From positions 1,747,501 to 1,811,500 of the forward strand of contig NZ_CP048030.1 in NCBI RefSeq assembly GCF_010092425.1: 64,000 nucleotides of DNA. The letters are read 5' to 3'. Shown here in pieces: positions 17,235 to 25,767 of this stretch (the first letter of the stretch is position 1; the number at the start of each line of letters is the position of its first letter). This stretch comes from Sinimarinibacterium sp. NLF-5-8 (GTDB lineage Bacteria > Pseudomonadota > Gammaproteobacteria > Nevskiales > Nevskiaceae). Below the pieces are notes generated by a model. It did not search any database. It had not been told where the DNA came from and saw only the letters and a list, made by a program, of their open reading frames with translations. The translations under genes and the position numbers were made by a program.

Positions 17235-17256
17235 CCCCGTTTTTACGGGGTTTTTT
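17235..17256 (+). terminator. Rho-independent terminator after tRNA-Met
   Basis: CCCCGT-TTTT-ACGGGG stem-loop followed by six T residues, 38 nt after the tRNA 3' end. Confidence 0.9.
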
Positions 17257-17369
17257 ATTGCCTTTTTGCCTGCTGCCGTCGATCAGCGCCTATGGGCAGC
17301 TACCGTGTGACGCGGGTAACTTGTCGCTTATCCGTATCCAGTCCCAAAAGTTACAAAGCACGCACGCGA

Positions 17370-17783
17370 TCAGCTCAACCCATCCTCTTTCGGATCATCT
17401 GCGGTTGCGCCCAGCCAAGCCACCAGTGACCTGAGCACTTTGCGCTGCGCCGCAGGCAATGTCAGCAGGGTTTCGATCATCTGCTGATCCTGTGCGCTCA
17501 AATGCCGGGATTCACTGCGCACCGCAGGTGCGTGGCTGAGATCAGCACTGCCGTACTGCAACTGCTGTGGCTCCACGCCCAGCACCTCAGCCAGCACCTT
17601 GAGCTTGTCCTGCTTGGGAATCGAGCGCCCACCCAGCCACGCGGCAACGCTCTGGATACTCACCGGCTGGCCGTAGTAATGCGTGTTGAACAGTTTTTCG
17701 AGCACGGCAGCGCGCGGCGCCAACCGCTGCGCGCGCATGGCTGCGCGTAACCGTTCGGCAAAAGCTGCTTTTTCATCTTTCAT
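17370..17783 (-). CDS. XRE-like helix-turn-helix regulator
   Basis: 137 residues. An HTH domain occupies about residues 8-70 (ERLRAAMRAQRLAPRAAVLE… PVSIQSVAAWLGGRSIPKQD, then KLKVLAEVLGVEPQQLQYG), the form seen in proteobacterial regulators with a split HTH and a wing of Tyr/His residues. The C-terminal part (SAQDQQMIETLLTLPAAQRK) is a short helical segment. The ATG at 17783 is chosen over an upstream codon; it lies inside a perfect 12-bp palindrome (17777-17788), suggesting autorepression. The gene is divergent from the TadG-like gene, which it probably controls. Confidence 0.8.
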   Translation of the reverse strand: MKDEKAAFAERLRAAMRAQRLAPRAAVLEKLFNTHYYGQPVSIQSVAAWLGGRSIPKQDKLKVLAEVLGVEPQQLQYGSADLSHAPAVRSESRHLSAQDQQMIETLLTLPAAQRKVLRSLVAWLGATADDPKEDGLS

Positions 17784-17890
17784 GAAAGCAAAGCTTGATC
17801 GGTGCCTGCGCACTTGATGAAAGCAGTGCTTTCGATTTAGCTAAGGTTATGCTTTCATTCGTACAACTTTGACTAAAGCTGTACTTTCAT
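17777..17890. promoter_or_regulatory. Array of ATGAAAGCA-type operator sites between HTH and TadG-like genes
   Basis: The divergent intergenic region carries a perfect palindrome CTTTCATGAAAG (17777-17788), a palindrome GAAAGC-AGT-GCTTTC (17819-17833), and further half-sites TGCTTTCAT (17850-17858) and TACTTTCAT (17882-17890). Sites overlap both start codons. Repetition of one 9-bp word in both orientations within 114 bp is best explained as binding sites for the HTH protein encoded alongside. Confidence 0.65.
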
Positions 17891-19757
17891 GCGAACTTCC
17901 AAGCACCCGCAACGCGGCAGTATCCTGATTTTGGGCGCGCTGGCGATCAGCATCGGCGTCATCATCCTGGCCTCCATCGACATCGGCTTTATGTACTGGG
18001 ATAAGCGCGAATACCAAAAAGCCGCTGACCTCGCTGCCCTCGCAGGCGCTAAAACACTCGCCGAGCAAACCAACGCGGGAATCACCAACCCGGCCATCGC
18101 CTGCACAGCAGCCAATAGCACCGCGCAGGCCACTGCGCAAAGCAACCTGCACGGCAGACCGTTTGCATCTTTAACTGCGATCACCCCAGCCACCGCCGCA
18201 GGCGGCAACTGCGGCTTGTGGCTGCCGTTTGACAAGGTTGACAATCGCATCGCCAAGGCTCGTCCGAACTGCGTCTCAGGCAGTACCGATCCCCGCATCG
18301 CCAAGCCATTGGACAATGAGCGCAGCAACGCCGTGCGCGCGGTCATTCACGGCACGCGCAAGCATTGGCTGCTGCCCGGCGAAAGCACCCCGCTGACGGC
18401 TTGTGCGGTAGCGGCCACCACGCCCTCAGCACAAGCACAGCTCAAAATCCGCTCGACCCTGGCCACGGTCGAAGACGGCGCCGTCAATGCCCTGCTTGGC
18501 GCACTCACCGGCAGCAGTGCGGCGCTCAATGTGGGCGGCTGGCAAGGCGTTGCCAATGCCGATATCAATCTGCTCCCGTTTTTGGGCGACGTGCTCAACA
18601 TCAACGTGGATGCCGACATCGGCACCTTTGAAGAACTCATCTCGACTGAAAAAATATCAGTCGGCGCGCTACTCGAAGCGGCAATTCGTGCTGTTGGCAG
18701 CGACACTCCGGCAGGCGGCACCCTCAGTGCGTTCCTCGGCGCCCTGCCGCTGGGGATTCCGAATCTCGCAATCCCCCTGGGTGCCCTGCTCAACCTGCAA
18801 ACCGGCGCAGAAAAAGCCGGGCTGGATACCGCCATCAACGCCTTTGAACTGGTGCGCGCGGTAATTCAGGTGGCGAATAAAAAACATGCGCTGAGTGTGG
18901 ATGGCGTCAACGTCGGCAACCTGGTGGGCGTCAAGGTCAGCGTGATTGAGCCTGCGCAAGTATCGGCCATTGGCAATCCGCGACTGATTGGCGCAAACCC
19001 CAAAACTGATAACCCGATTTATGTGCGTACCGGCCAAGTGCGCGCGCTGGCTTCGGTGAACTTAAAAGCACTTGCGGCAATTACAAACTTGGAAATTCCG
19101 CCAGTCATTCCGTTAGTAAGCGTCAAGTTATTAGATAAATCACTTGATCTCGGCCTCGAACTCGGCAGTGCCGAAGGCTGGGTTACCGATCACCAATGCC
19201 AGGACGGCGGCACAAAAAACCTTGGAGCAAAAGGACAAACCGCGCTGCTCAGAGTCACGCTGGGAACACTCAGCCAGGCAGACAAAGATCACTTCTTTGA
19301 CAGCGGCAGCCCCTTTCCCAAAGCCAGGCCACTGAACCTTCTCAGCGCCAAAGCATTGCTTGGACTCATTCCGGTTACTGATTTAAAAATCGCTGCAAAC
19401 CTCGCTCCCGGAGCCAACGATGAAAGACCAACGGCGCTTGCATATTCGGCTACGGAAGCCAGTTCTGGCGGACTCCCTGATCTTGATCAGGCCGATACCA
19501 GCCAGATGTATCAAAAGCTCGAAATGGAACGGCTTATTACGGCGCAAACTTTAGATATCGACACATCTGAGTTGAGCATCGCTGGACTGCCAATCTCCTT
19601 AGGCGACCTTCTCGACGGAATCGTCACCGGCCTGCTCGCGCCCGTGCTCAATCCCATCCTCAACACGCTTTTGGGCATCCTCGGCGTCAACCTCGCCAAT
19701 GCCGAACTCGGCGCCAAGATGACCTGCGGCGACAGCGGGGCGATGCTCATCGACTGA
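17889..19757 (+). CDS. TadG-like (DUF2134) membrane-anchored secreted protein, orphan
   Basis: 622 residues. The N-terminus HPQRGSILILGALAISIGVI followed by GFMYWDKREYQKAADLAALA is the TadG/DUF2134 Flp-pilus domain: one membrane helix (about residues 10-30) then the conserved Ala/Asp helix. The rest is a long Ala/Leu/Gly-rich extracytoplasmic region with hydrophobic stretches (GALPLGIPNLAIPLGALLNL; LLDGIVTGLLAPVLNPILNT) and four or more Cys. No tadA-F, flp or prepilin peptidase gene is nearby, so it is not part of a visible pilus operon. The 3' half uses more A/T-ending codons than neighbouring genes. No Shine-Dalgarno sequence precedes the ATG. Confidence 0.75.
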   Translation: MRTSKHPQRGSILILGALAISIGVIILASIDIGFMYWDKREYQKAADLAALAGAKTLAEQTNAGITNPAIACTAANSTAQATAQSNLHGRPFASLTAITPATAAGGNCGLWLPFDKVDNRIAKARPNCVSGSTDPRIAKPLDNERSNAVRAVIHGTRKHWLLPGESTPLTACAVAATTPSAQAQLKIRSTLATVEDGAVNALLGALTGSSAALNVGGWQGVANADINLLPFLGDVLNINVDADIGTFEELISTEKISVGALLEAAIRAVGSDTPAGGTLSAFLGALPLGIPNLAIPLGALLNLQTGAEKAGLDTAINAFELVRAVIQVANKKHALSVDGVNVGNLVGVKVSVIEPAQVSAIGNPRLIGANPKTDNPIYVRTGQVRALASVNLKALAAITNLEIPPVIPLVSVKLLDKSLDLGLELGSAEGWVTDHQCQDGGTKNLGAKGQTALLRVTLGTLSQADKDHFFDSGSPFPKARPLNLLSAKALLGLIPVTDLKIAANLAPGANDERPTALAYSATEASSGGLPDLDQADTSQMYQKLEMERLITAQTLDIDTSELSIAGLPISLGDLLDGIVTGLLAPVLNPILNTLLGILGVNLANAELGAKMTCGDSGAMLID

Positions 19758-20107
19758 CGCAACGCGCGCTCAGTAAAAAACCGCCATTCCAGTGAACGCT
19801 GGAATCCACCCCAACCATCGCGGCGAGGGCGCCGCGCTTACAAGAGTCGATTGTTTTGCGTAGGAGGCACGCCCTCGTGCCGATGCGGCTCTTTCGCATT
19901 GCGGCAAGAGCACCGGCCCATCACTCCCGTCATTGCGGCGAACGCCGCAATCCAGAAAACCTTTCAGTGATCTACCCAAATCCACCACTGGATCCTTGCT
20001 TGCGCAAGGATGACGGCAGGTGGATTTTGCGCGCGCGCTTCATCGGCAACGGTGCGTGACCAGAACCACCGCGACGAGGGCGGCGCTCACACACCACTCA
20101 AAAACAG
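19758..20107. repeat. Non-coding repeat-rich gap
   Basis: 350 bp without a credible gene. It holds a short CCATTCCAGTGAACGCTGGAA motif, a GGCACG-CCCT-CGTGCC hairpin, two related GCGACGAGGGCG-type words (near 19819 and 20067) and one complete 90-bp dispersed repeat (listed separately). It looks like an accumulation site for small palindromic repeats. Confidence 0.6.
19928..20017 (+). repeat. 90-bp dispersed repeat, copy A
   Basis: Begins CGTCATTGCGGCGAACGC and ends GCGCAAGGATGACGGC. A second copy of the same length and orientation is at 54881-54970, about 85% identical by eye. The ends are conserved best and the middle diverges. The termini CCTTGCTTGCGCAAGG form a hairpin near the right end. 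Confidence 0.8.
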
Positions 20108-21640
20108 CTACGGCAGCGACCACGGTTCCGGGCGGTGCAGGTAATAGCCCTGGGCGTAGTCCACGCCGTATTCGGCGAGGCGCTGGAGGATGTCGGCGGT
20201 TTCAACGCATTCGGCCACGGTGGTGAGCCCGCGCATCTGGGCGATGCGGACGATGCTTTCCACGGTGGCGGCGTCAACGGCGTCGGTGAGGATGTTGCGC
20301 ACAAAGCTGCCGTCGATCTTGATGATGTCCACGTCCAGGGTTTTGAGGTAGCTGAACGAGGACATGCCTACGCCAAAGTCGTCGAGGGCAACGCTGCACC
20401 CCAGTTTTTTGAGCGCGCGCACCAGCTCCACCGCGCGCGCGGTGTTGGCGATGGCGGCGGTTTCGGTGATTTCAAAGCAAACGTCGGTGGGTTGCACGTC
20501 AAAGCGTTCCAGGCTGCGTGCAACAAAGGCGGGCAGGCCGGGGTCGCCCAGCGTGGCGCCGGAGAGGTTGATGGCGCAGATCGGGCGCTCGCTGGCGCGG
20601 ATCCGACCCAGATCACCGATGACCCGGGTGATGACGCGCCGATCCATTTGCGGCATCAGGCCATAGCGTTCGGCGGCGGCGACAAAATCCACGGGCGCCG
20701 CCCAGCCGCCGCTGTTGCGCACGCGCAGCAGGGCTTCAAAGTGGGGGCGTGGATCGCGGGTGTTGCCGATGGGGTCGATGCGCTGGCGAAACATGGCAAA
20801 GCGCCCGGCTTCGAGGGCATCGAGCACGCGCGCGCCCCAGGTGCGTTCGCCGCGCAGACGATCCACCTCGGCATCTTCAGGCCGGAAGATTTCGATACGA
20901 TTGCGCCCCCGCCGCCGCGCCGCTTCACAGCCCGCCCAGGCCGCAGACAGCAGCTCGGCAAACTCAAAGTTGGCATCGGCAAACATCGCCACGCCAATGC
21001 TCATGGTGACGCCGTAACGCTGTCCGGCCCAGGCAAAACCCTGCGCCAGCACTTGCAGGCGCACACGTTCGGCCAATTGCCAGGCGCGTTCTACGTCGGC
21101 CGCGTCGGTGGCGATGACAAATTCATCCCCGTTGAAGCGGGCCAGCAGATCCGGCGCGCCGGTCAGGGTTTGCAACAAAGCCGCCAGCGCGCGCAGCAAG
21201 TCGTTGCCCGCGGCACGGCCATAGGCATCGTTGACCAGCCGCAGTTGATCCACCTCGAACCGGATCAAGGCGCCGGTCTGGCGCGACATCAGCCGGGCAC
21301 GCAAACGCTGCTCAAACAGCGCGCGCGAGATCAGGCCGGTCAACTCGTCCTGCGCCGGTTCTCCCTGCACGCCGCGTGGCTGTGCCTGCCAGAGGCGGTA
21401 GTGGCCGGTGCCGAGCGTCAGGGCATCGACACGACCGGCCAAGGTGGGGCATTGCGTCTGCAACTGCGCCAGCTCCAGTCCCAGCAACATCGACCCGGGG
21501 ACGCCGCAATGCTCGATCAGCGCAGCATTGACCCAGCACACGCGGCCATCCTGCGCGCGGCACAGCGCCAGCGGCTGCGGCCATTGCTGCCACAGTGCGG
21601 CGGCCTGATCGGCAGACAAATATTCAGGAGCAAGCGTCAT
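20108..21640 (-). CDS. GGDEF-EAL cyclic-di-GMP protein with N-terminal PAS-like domain
   Basis: 510 residues: PAS-like sensor (about 10-90), GGDEF domain (about 98-255) and EAL domain (about 268-510). The GGDEF signature reads NGDEF (170-174) with DELTGL upstream; the first Gly is replaced, so cyclase activity is uncertain. EAL (302-304), Glu in ITETA, DDFG (420-423), KID (441-443) and AECVET are intact, so c-di-GMP phosphodiesterase activity is likely. The ATG at 21640 is chosen because upstream in-frame sequence overlaps moeB and has no domain similarity; the true start overlaps the moeB 3' end by 17 nt, implying co-transcription. No transmembrane helix is visible; cytoplasmic. Confidence 0.88.
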   Translation of the reverse strand: MTLAPEYLSADQAAALWQQWPQPLALCRAQDGRVCWVNAALIEHCGVPGSMLLGLELAQLQTQCPTLAGRVDALTLGTGHYRLWQAQPRGVQGEPAQDELTGLISRALFEQRLRARLMSRQTGALIRFEVDQLRLVNDAYGRAAGNDLLRALAALLQTLTGAPDLLARFNGDEFVIATDAADVERAWQLAERVRLQVLAQGFAWAGQRYGVTMSIGVAMFADANFEFAELLSAAWAGCEAARRRGRNRIEIFRPEDAEVDRLRGERTWGARVLDALEAGRFAMFRQRIDPIGNTRDPRPHFEALLRVRNSGGWAAPVDFVAAAERYGLMPQMDRRVITRVIGDLGRIRASERPICAINLSGATLGDPGLPAFVARSLERFDVQPTDVCFEITETAAIANTARAVELVRALKKLGCSVALDDFGVGMSSFSYLKTLDVDIIKIDGSFVRNILTDAVDAATVESIVRIAQMRGLTTVAECVETADILQRLAEYGVDYAQGYYLHRPEPWSLP

Positions 21641-22355
21641 CAGCGCATACCGGACAGGCAGGATCGCGGGCGAGTGTATGCCGCCGCCACTGCATCTGCT
21701 GGGCATCAAAGGTTTGCAGCAGGGAGCCTTGTCGCCACTGCCCCAGCAGGATTTGTATCGCCGCCAGCGCCTGCAAGGTGCCGATGCTGCCGACGACGGG
21801 GCCGAGAATGCCGGCTTCTTCGCAACGCTCCAGCGCCTCGCCGGCTTCGTCGTACAAACAGCGGTAGCAGGCGCCGCCGCGCGCAAGGTCAAACACCGCC
21901 AGTTGCGCGTCCATGCGAATCGCCGCGCCGCTGACCAAGGGCTTGCGCGCGCGCGCGCAGGCGGCGTTGATGGCAAAGCGCGCGGCAAAGTTATCGGTGC
22001 AGTCCAGCACCACATCGGCCTCGGCCACGCGCGCGCGCCAGTTGTCTTGATCGCAGCCGATCAGCTCAATTTCGCTATTGAGCGCGGCCAGTTGCGCAAG
22101 GGCGGCGGCAACCTTGGCTTTGCCAATGTCGCTTTCGCGGTACAGCGTTTGCCGCTGCAAATTGCTGCGTTCCACGCGGTCTTTATCGGCCAAAAACAAG
22201 GTGCCGACACCGGCACCGGCCAAATACTGCGCCGCCGGACAACCCAGCCCGCCCAGCCCGACGATGAGCACGGCAGAGTCGCGCAACAGCGCCTGACCGT
22301 TGACGCCGACCTGCGGCAGCACCACCTGGCGCGAATAGCGGGAAAAATCAGCCAT
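21624..22355 (-). CDS. moeB: MoeB/ThiF-family adenylyltransferase
   Basis: 243 residues. The ATP-binding motif VLIVGLGGLGCPAAQYLAGAG near residue 30, the RSNLQRQTLY segment with the catalytic Arg, and two zinc pairs (CYRC and CPVC) are present. It adenylates the C-terminal Gly of MoaD (molybdopterin synthesis) or ThiS-like proteins. The ATG at 22355 is preferred to the TTG one codon before. It overlaps prmC by 8 nt; prmC-moeB adjacency downstream of prfA is common in Gammaproteobacteria. No rhodanese domain follows, unlike longer ThiF/MoeBR proteins. Confidence 0.9.
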   Translation of the reverse strand: MADFSRYSRQVVLPQVGVNGQALLRDSAVLIVGLGGLGCPAAQYLAGAGVGTLFLADKDRVERSNLQRQTLYRESDIGKAKVAAALAQLAALNSEIELIGCDQDNWRARVAEADVVLDCTDNFAARFAINAACARARKPLVSGAAIRMDAQLAVFDLARGGACYRCLYDEAGEALERCEEAGILGPVVGSIGTLQALAAIQILLGQWRQGSLLQTFDAQQMQWRRHTLARDPACPVCADDACS

Positions 22356-23196
22356 CAAACACTCCTGCGCTCACGCGCGGATTGCCGCCGTAATCGGCGC
22401 GCGTGCTGACCTGTGCATAACCGGCCTGCTGCAAGCGCGCGCGCACGGCCTCGGCCTGATCAAAGCCATGCTCCAGCAGCAACCAGCCGCCGGGGACTAA
22501 ATGCGCGCGCGCCTGGTGGATGATTTGCGTCAGCGCCGATAGACCATCCGCGCCGTCGGTGAGCGCGAGTTGCGGCTCAAATTGCAGCGCGGCGAGGTGG
22601 GCATCATCGCGCGCGATGTACGGCGGATTGCTCACCATCAAATCAAAGCGCGCGCGCGCGGGCAGTGCTGCGCACCACGCGCCCTGGGCAAAGTGCACAT
22701 CGAGTTTCAAGCGCGCGGCATTGGCGCGGGCAACATCGAGCGCGGCGATTGAGATATCGGTGGCCGTCACCTGCGCCTGCGGCAGTTCGTGCGCCAGCGC
22801 CAGCGCAATCGCGCCGCTGCCGGTGCCCAAATCGGCCAGTGCCAGAGCGCCCTGCCCGCGCGCGCGCGCCAGTTCTAATGCCCATTCCACCAGCGTTTCG
22901 GTGTCCGCGCGCGGAATCAGCACATCGGGCGTGACCTGTAAATCAAGGCTCCAAAACGGCTGGTTTTGCAGCAAATAAGCCAGCGGCTCACCGCGCGCGC
23001 GGCGGGCCAGCAGTGATTCAAGCAGCTGTTGCTGCGCGGCGCTCAAGGCGTGATCCGCGCGGGTCAAAAGCTGCGCGCGGGTGACGCCGGTGACGTGCAT
23101 CAATAAGTAGTCGGCATCGGCGGCGGCGCTGTTGCTGACCGCGCGCAGGATCGCCAGCGCGCGCGCGCGCCAGGTGTTCAATGTTTCAGCGTTCAC
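22348..23196 (-). CDS. prmC: Peptide chain release factor N5-glutamine methyltransferase PrmC
   Basis: 282 residues. SAM-binding DLGTGSG (122-128) and substrate motif NPPY (190-193) are exact. It methylates the GGQ glutamine of RF1 and RF2. Translation begins at GTG (23194-23196), whose GTGA overlaps the stop of prfA, so the two are translationally coupled enzyme and substrate. Confidence 0.95.
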   Translation of the reverse strand: MNAETLNTWRARALAILRAVSNSAAADADYLLMHVTGVTRAQLLTRADHALSAAQQQLLESLLARRARGEPLAYLLQNQPFWSLDLQVTPDVLIPRADTETLVEWALELARARGQGALALADLGTGSGAIALALAHELPQAQVTATDISIAALDVARANAARLKLDVHFAQGAWCAALPARARFDLMVSNPPYIARDDAHLAALQFEPQLALTDGADGLSALTQIIHQARAHLVPGGWLLLEHGFDQAEAVRARLQQAGYAQVSTRADYGGNPRVSAGVFDG

Positions 23197-24275
23197 GCCT
23201 CGCCCAGTTCGGCCAAGAGTTCGGCTTGGTGCTCGGCCAGCAGCGGTTGCAGCACGGGTTCCAGATCACCGGCGATGACGCGATCGAGCTGATACAGCGT
23301 CAAGTTGATGCGGTGATCGGTGATGCGCCCCTGCGGAAAGTTGTAGGTGCGGATGCGTTCAGAACGGTCGCCGCTGCCGACCAGTTGCTTGCGCTGGGCG
23401 GCAATTTCGGAGGCAAACTTGCTGCGTTCGGCATCCACCAGCCGCGCTTGCAGCAGCGCCATCGCCTTGGCGCGATTTTTGTGCTGCGAGCGTTCTTCCT
23501 GGCATTCCACCACCACGCCGCTGGGGATGTGGGTGATGCGAATGGCGGATTCGGTTTTGTTGACGTGCTGACCACCCGCGCCGCTGGAGCGGAAAGTGTC
23601 CACCTTCAAATCCGCCGGGTTGATGTTGACCTCGGATTCTTCGATCTCGGCCATCACCGCAACCGTGGCGGCAGAGGTATGCACGCGACCCTGGGTTTCG
23701 GTTTCGGGGACGCGCTGGACGCGGTGAGCGCCGGACTCAAACTTGAACTGCGAATAGGCACCAAAACCGATCACGCGGCTGATGATTTCTTTAAAGCCGC
23801 CATGCTCGCCTTCGTGCTGCGACAGCACTTCGACCGTCCAGCCTTGGGTTTCGGCATAGCGGCTGTACATGCGGAATAAATCGCCGGCAAAAATCGCCGC
23901 CTCGTCACCGCCGGTGCCGGCGCGCACTTCTAAAAAGACGTTGTTGTTGTCCAGCGGATCGCGCGGCACCAGGTAGCCTTGCAGCTCGGCCTCCAGCGCG
24001 GCAATGCGGGCTTTGACTTGCGGATATTCCTCGGCGGCCATCGCGCGCATGTCGGGGTCGGCGTCGGACTGCATGGCTTCCAGATCGGTGAGGTTTTCGC
24101 TGCTGCTTTGCCAGGCGGCAAAGCTCTCCACCACCGGCCCCAGCTGGGCGTATTCCTGCGACAGGCGGCGAAACTTGTCCACATCGCCAATGACTTCAGG
24201 GTCGCTGAGTTCCTGCGAAAGTTCTTCGCGGCGCTCCAGCATGTTTTGCAGCTTTTCAATCAGGGAGTTTTTCAT
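23193..24275 (-). CDS. prfA: Peptide chain release factor 1
   Basis: 360 residues, usual length. The GGQ motif is at 234-236 ([15 protein letters not shown]) and the stop-codon tripeptide PET, the RF1 PxT form, at 190-192. It terminates translation at UAA and UAG. It lies 42 nt after hemA and overlaps prmC, the canonical hemA-prfA-prmC order. Confidence 0.97.
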   Translation of the reverse strand: MKNSLIEKLQNMLERREELSQELSDPEVIGDVDKFRRLSQEYAQLGPVVESFAAWQSSSENLTDLEAMQSDADPDMRAMAAEEYPQVKARIAALEAELQGYLVPRDPLDNNNVFLEVRAGTGGDEAAIFAGDLFRMYSRYAETQGWTVEVLSQHEGEHGGFKEIISRVIGFGAYSQFKFESGAHRVQRVPETETQGRVHTSAATVAVMAEIEESEVNINPADLKVDTFRSSGAGGQHVNKTESAIRITHIPSGVVVECQEERSQHKNRAKAMALLQARLVDAERSKFASEIAAQRKQLVGSGDRSERIRTYNFPQGRITDHRINLTLYQLDRVIAGDLEPVLQPLLAEHQAELLAELGEA

Positions 24276-24317
24276 CGGCGCTTGGGCATGAACAGTCCGG
24301 CGGCCTGCGCGCGCCGA

Positions 24318-25577
24318 TCAATCGTGGTCGGGGAGTTGAAACAGCCGCTGGGCGGCGTTGAGCAGCATCGCCTGATCGACGCTGTCGGCCTGGCGCAGCG
24401 TTTGCGAGGGCGCGTGCAGGATTTTGTTGCTCAGGGTGTTGGCGACAAACTCCATCACCGCCTCGGGGGATTCACCGCGCGCCAGCCGACCGCGCGCTTT
24501 GGCTAAAACCGCATCCCGATCGGCGCGCGCGCGCGCGCGGATGGCGTAGATCGTCGCCGCCGCATCGCGGCTTTCCAGCCAATGACTAAACTCATGCGCC
24601 TGAGCCTTGACCAGCCCTTCGGCTTGTTGGGCGGCGGCTTCGCGCAGCTTCATGTTTTGAGCAATCACACCGCGCAAATCATCTACGGTGTAGAGATAAA
24701 TATCTTCAATATCAGCGATTTGCGGATCGATGTCGCGCGGCACGGCAAGGTCGATCATGAACACCGCCTTGCGCCGCCGCGATTGCACCACGCGCTGCAT
24801 CAGATCCAGGCCAATGATGTGATCGCGCGCGGCGGTGGATGAGACGATCAAATCCGCCTGCCCCAGATAGGTGGGCAAATCGCTCAGGCTCACGGCATAG
24901 CCGCCCAGTTCCTGCGCCAGCTTTTGCGCGCGCTCCAGACTGCGGTTGGCGATGACGATGCGCCCAATGCCATGCTGGTGCAGATGCTGGCCAAACAGGC
25001 GAATGGTTTCGCCCGCCCCGACCAGCAGCGCAGTCTGGTTGTGCATGTCGGCAAAAATCCGCCGCGCCATTTGCAGGGCGGCATAGGCCACCGACACCGG
25101 ATGCGCACCCACCTCGGTTTGTGAGCGCACCAGCTTGGCCACGGCAAAGGCGTGCTGAAACAGCCGCGCCAGAATCGGCCCCAGCGCATGCAACTCGCGC
25201 GCCAGACTGAAACTCTGCTTCATCTGCCCGAGGATTTGCGGCTCACCGACCACCAGCGAATCCAGCCCTGCCGCCACGCGCAGGCTGTGGGTCACGCTGC
25301 TCTGGTCGCGGTGGGTATAGGCGTATTTTTCAATATAGCCTTCAGGCACCTGGCGCTCACGCCGCCACCATTCCAGCAGGCGCTGTTCTTCATCGGGCGC
25401 GGCCACCACCATGATTTCGGTGCGGTTGCAGGTGGACAGAATCGCTGCTTCCTGCACGCCCGGCAACGCCCGCAGCCGTTCCAGCGCGTGCGGCAGATCC
25501 GATTCGGTGAACGACAGCCGCTCGCGCGCTTCAACAGGCGCGTGGTGGTGGCTGAGTCCGAGCGTGACTAAAGACAT
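24318..25577 (-). CDS. hemA: Glutamyl-tRNA reductase
   Basis: 419 residues. The N-terminal catalytic segment (LGLSHHHAPVEARERLSF and ILSTCNRTEI with the nucleophilic Cys), the GEPQILGQMKQ motif and the NADPH domain (ALLVGAGETIRLFGQHL) are clear. It makes glutamate-1-semialdehyde, the first step of C5 haem biosynthesis. The ATG at 25577 is chosen because the family begins MxLxxLGLSHxxAPVE. The divergent partner is the TPR lipoprotein of the outer-membrane assembly cluster, as in Pseudomonas. Confidence 0.96.
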   Translation of the reverse strand: MSLVTLGLSHHHAPVEARERLSFTESDLPHALERLRALPGVQEAAILSTCNRTEIMVVAAPDEEQRLLEWWRRERQVPEGYIEKYAYTHRDQSSVTHSLRVAAGLDSLVVGEPQILGQMKQSFSLARELHALGPILARLFQHAFAVAKLVRSQTEVGAHPVSVAYAALQMARRIFADMHNQTALLVGAGETIRLFGQHLHQHGIGRIVIANRSLERAQKLAQELGGYAVSLSDLPTYLGQADLIVSSTAARDHIIGLDLMQRVVQSRRRKAVFMIDLAVPRDIDPQIADIEDIYLYTVDDLRGVIAQNMKLREAAAQQAEGLVKAQAHEFSHWLESRDAAATIYAIRARARADRDAVLAKARGRLARGESPEAVMEFVANTLSNKILHAPSQTLRQADSVDQAMLLNAAQRLFQLPDHD

Positions 25578-25767
25578 GGCTTCCAGAGCAAGGTTGAAGC
25601 GGCGGATTTTACGCAGTTGCGCAGGTTTGCGCAGGATCGGGGGCAATTCTCAAGGCCATTCTACGGTGCCCCTGCCGTCCAGCAAGAGCCGCCACCCGGC
25701 GGTTGCGTTCCCGGCACCGCGAGTGCCACGTTTGATTGATAATGCGCAACTGCACTTTTCGTCTGCG
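25578..25767. promoter_or_regulatory. Divergent hemA / TPR-lipoprotein promoter region
   Basis: 190-bp gap between divergent housekeeping operons; AT-richer around 25735-25770 (TTGATTGATAATGCGCAAC). TTGATT-GATAAT elements are visible, but I cannot place a confident -35/-10 pair for either direction. Confidence 0.4.

Noticed and set aside
20135-21934. 599-codon plus-strand frame opposite the GGDEF-EAL gene
   Set aside because: Antisense shadow; no domain-like sequence.
25411-25767. N-terminal extension of the TPR lipoprotein
   Set aside because: It runs antisense through hemA, and the lipoprotein signal peptide begins at 25768.
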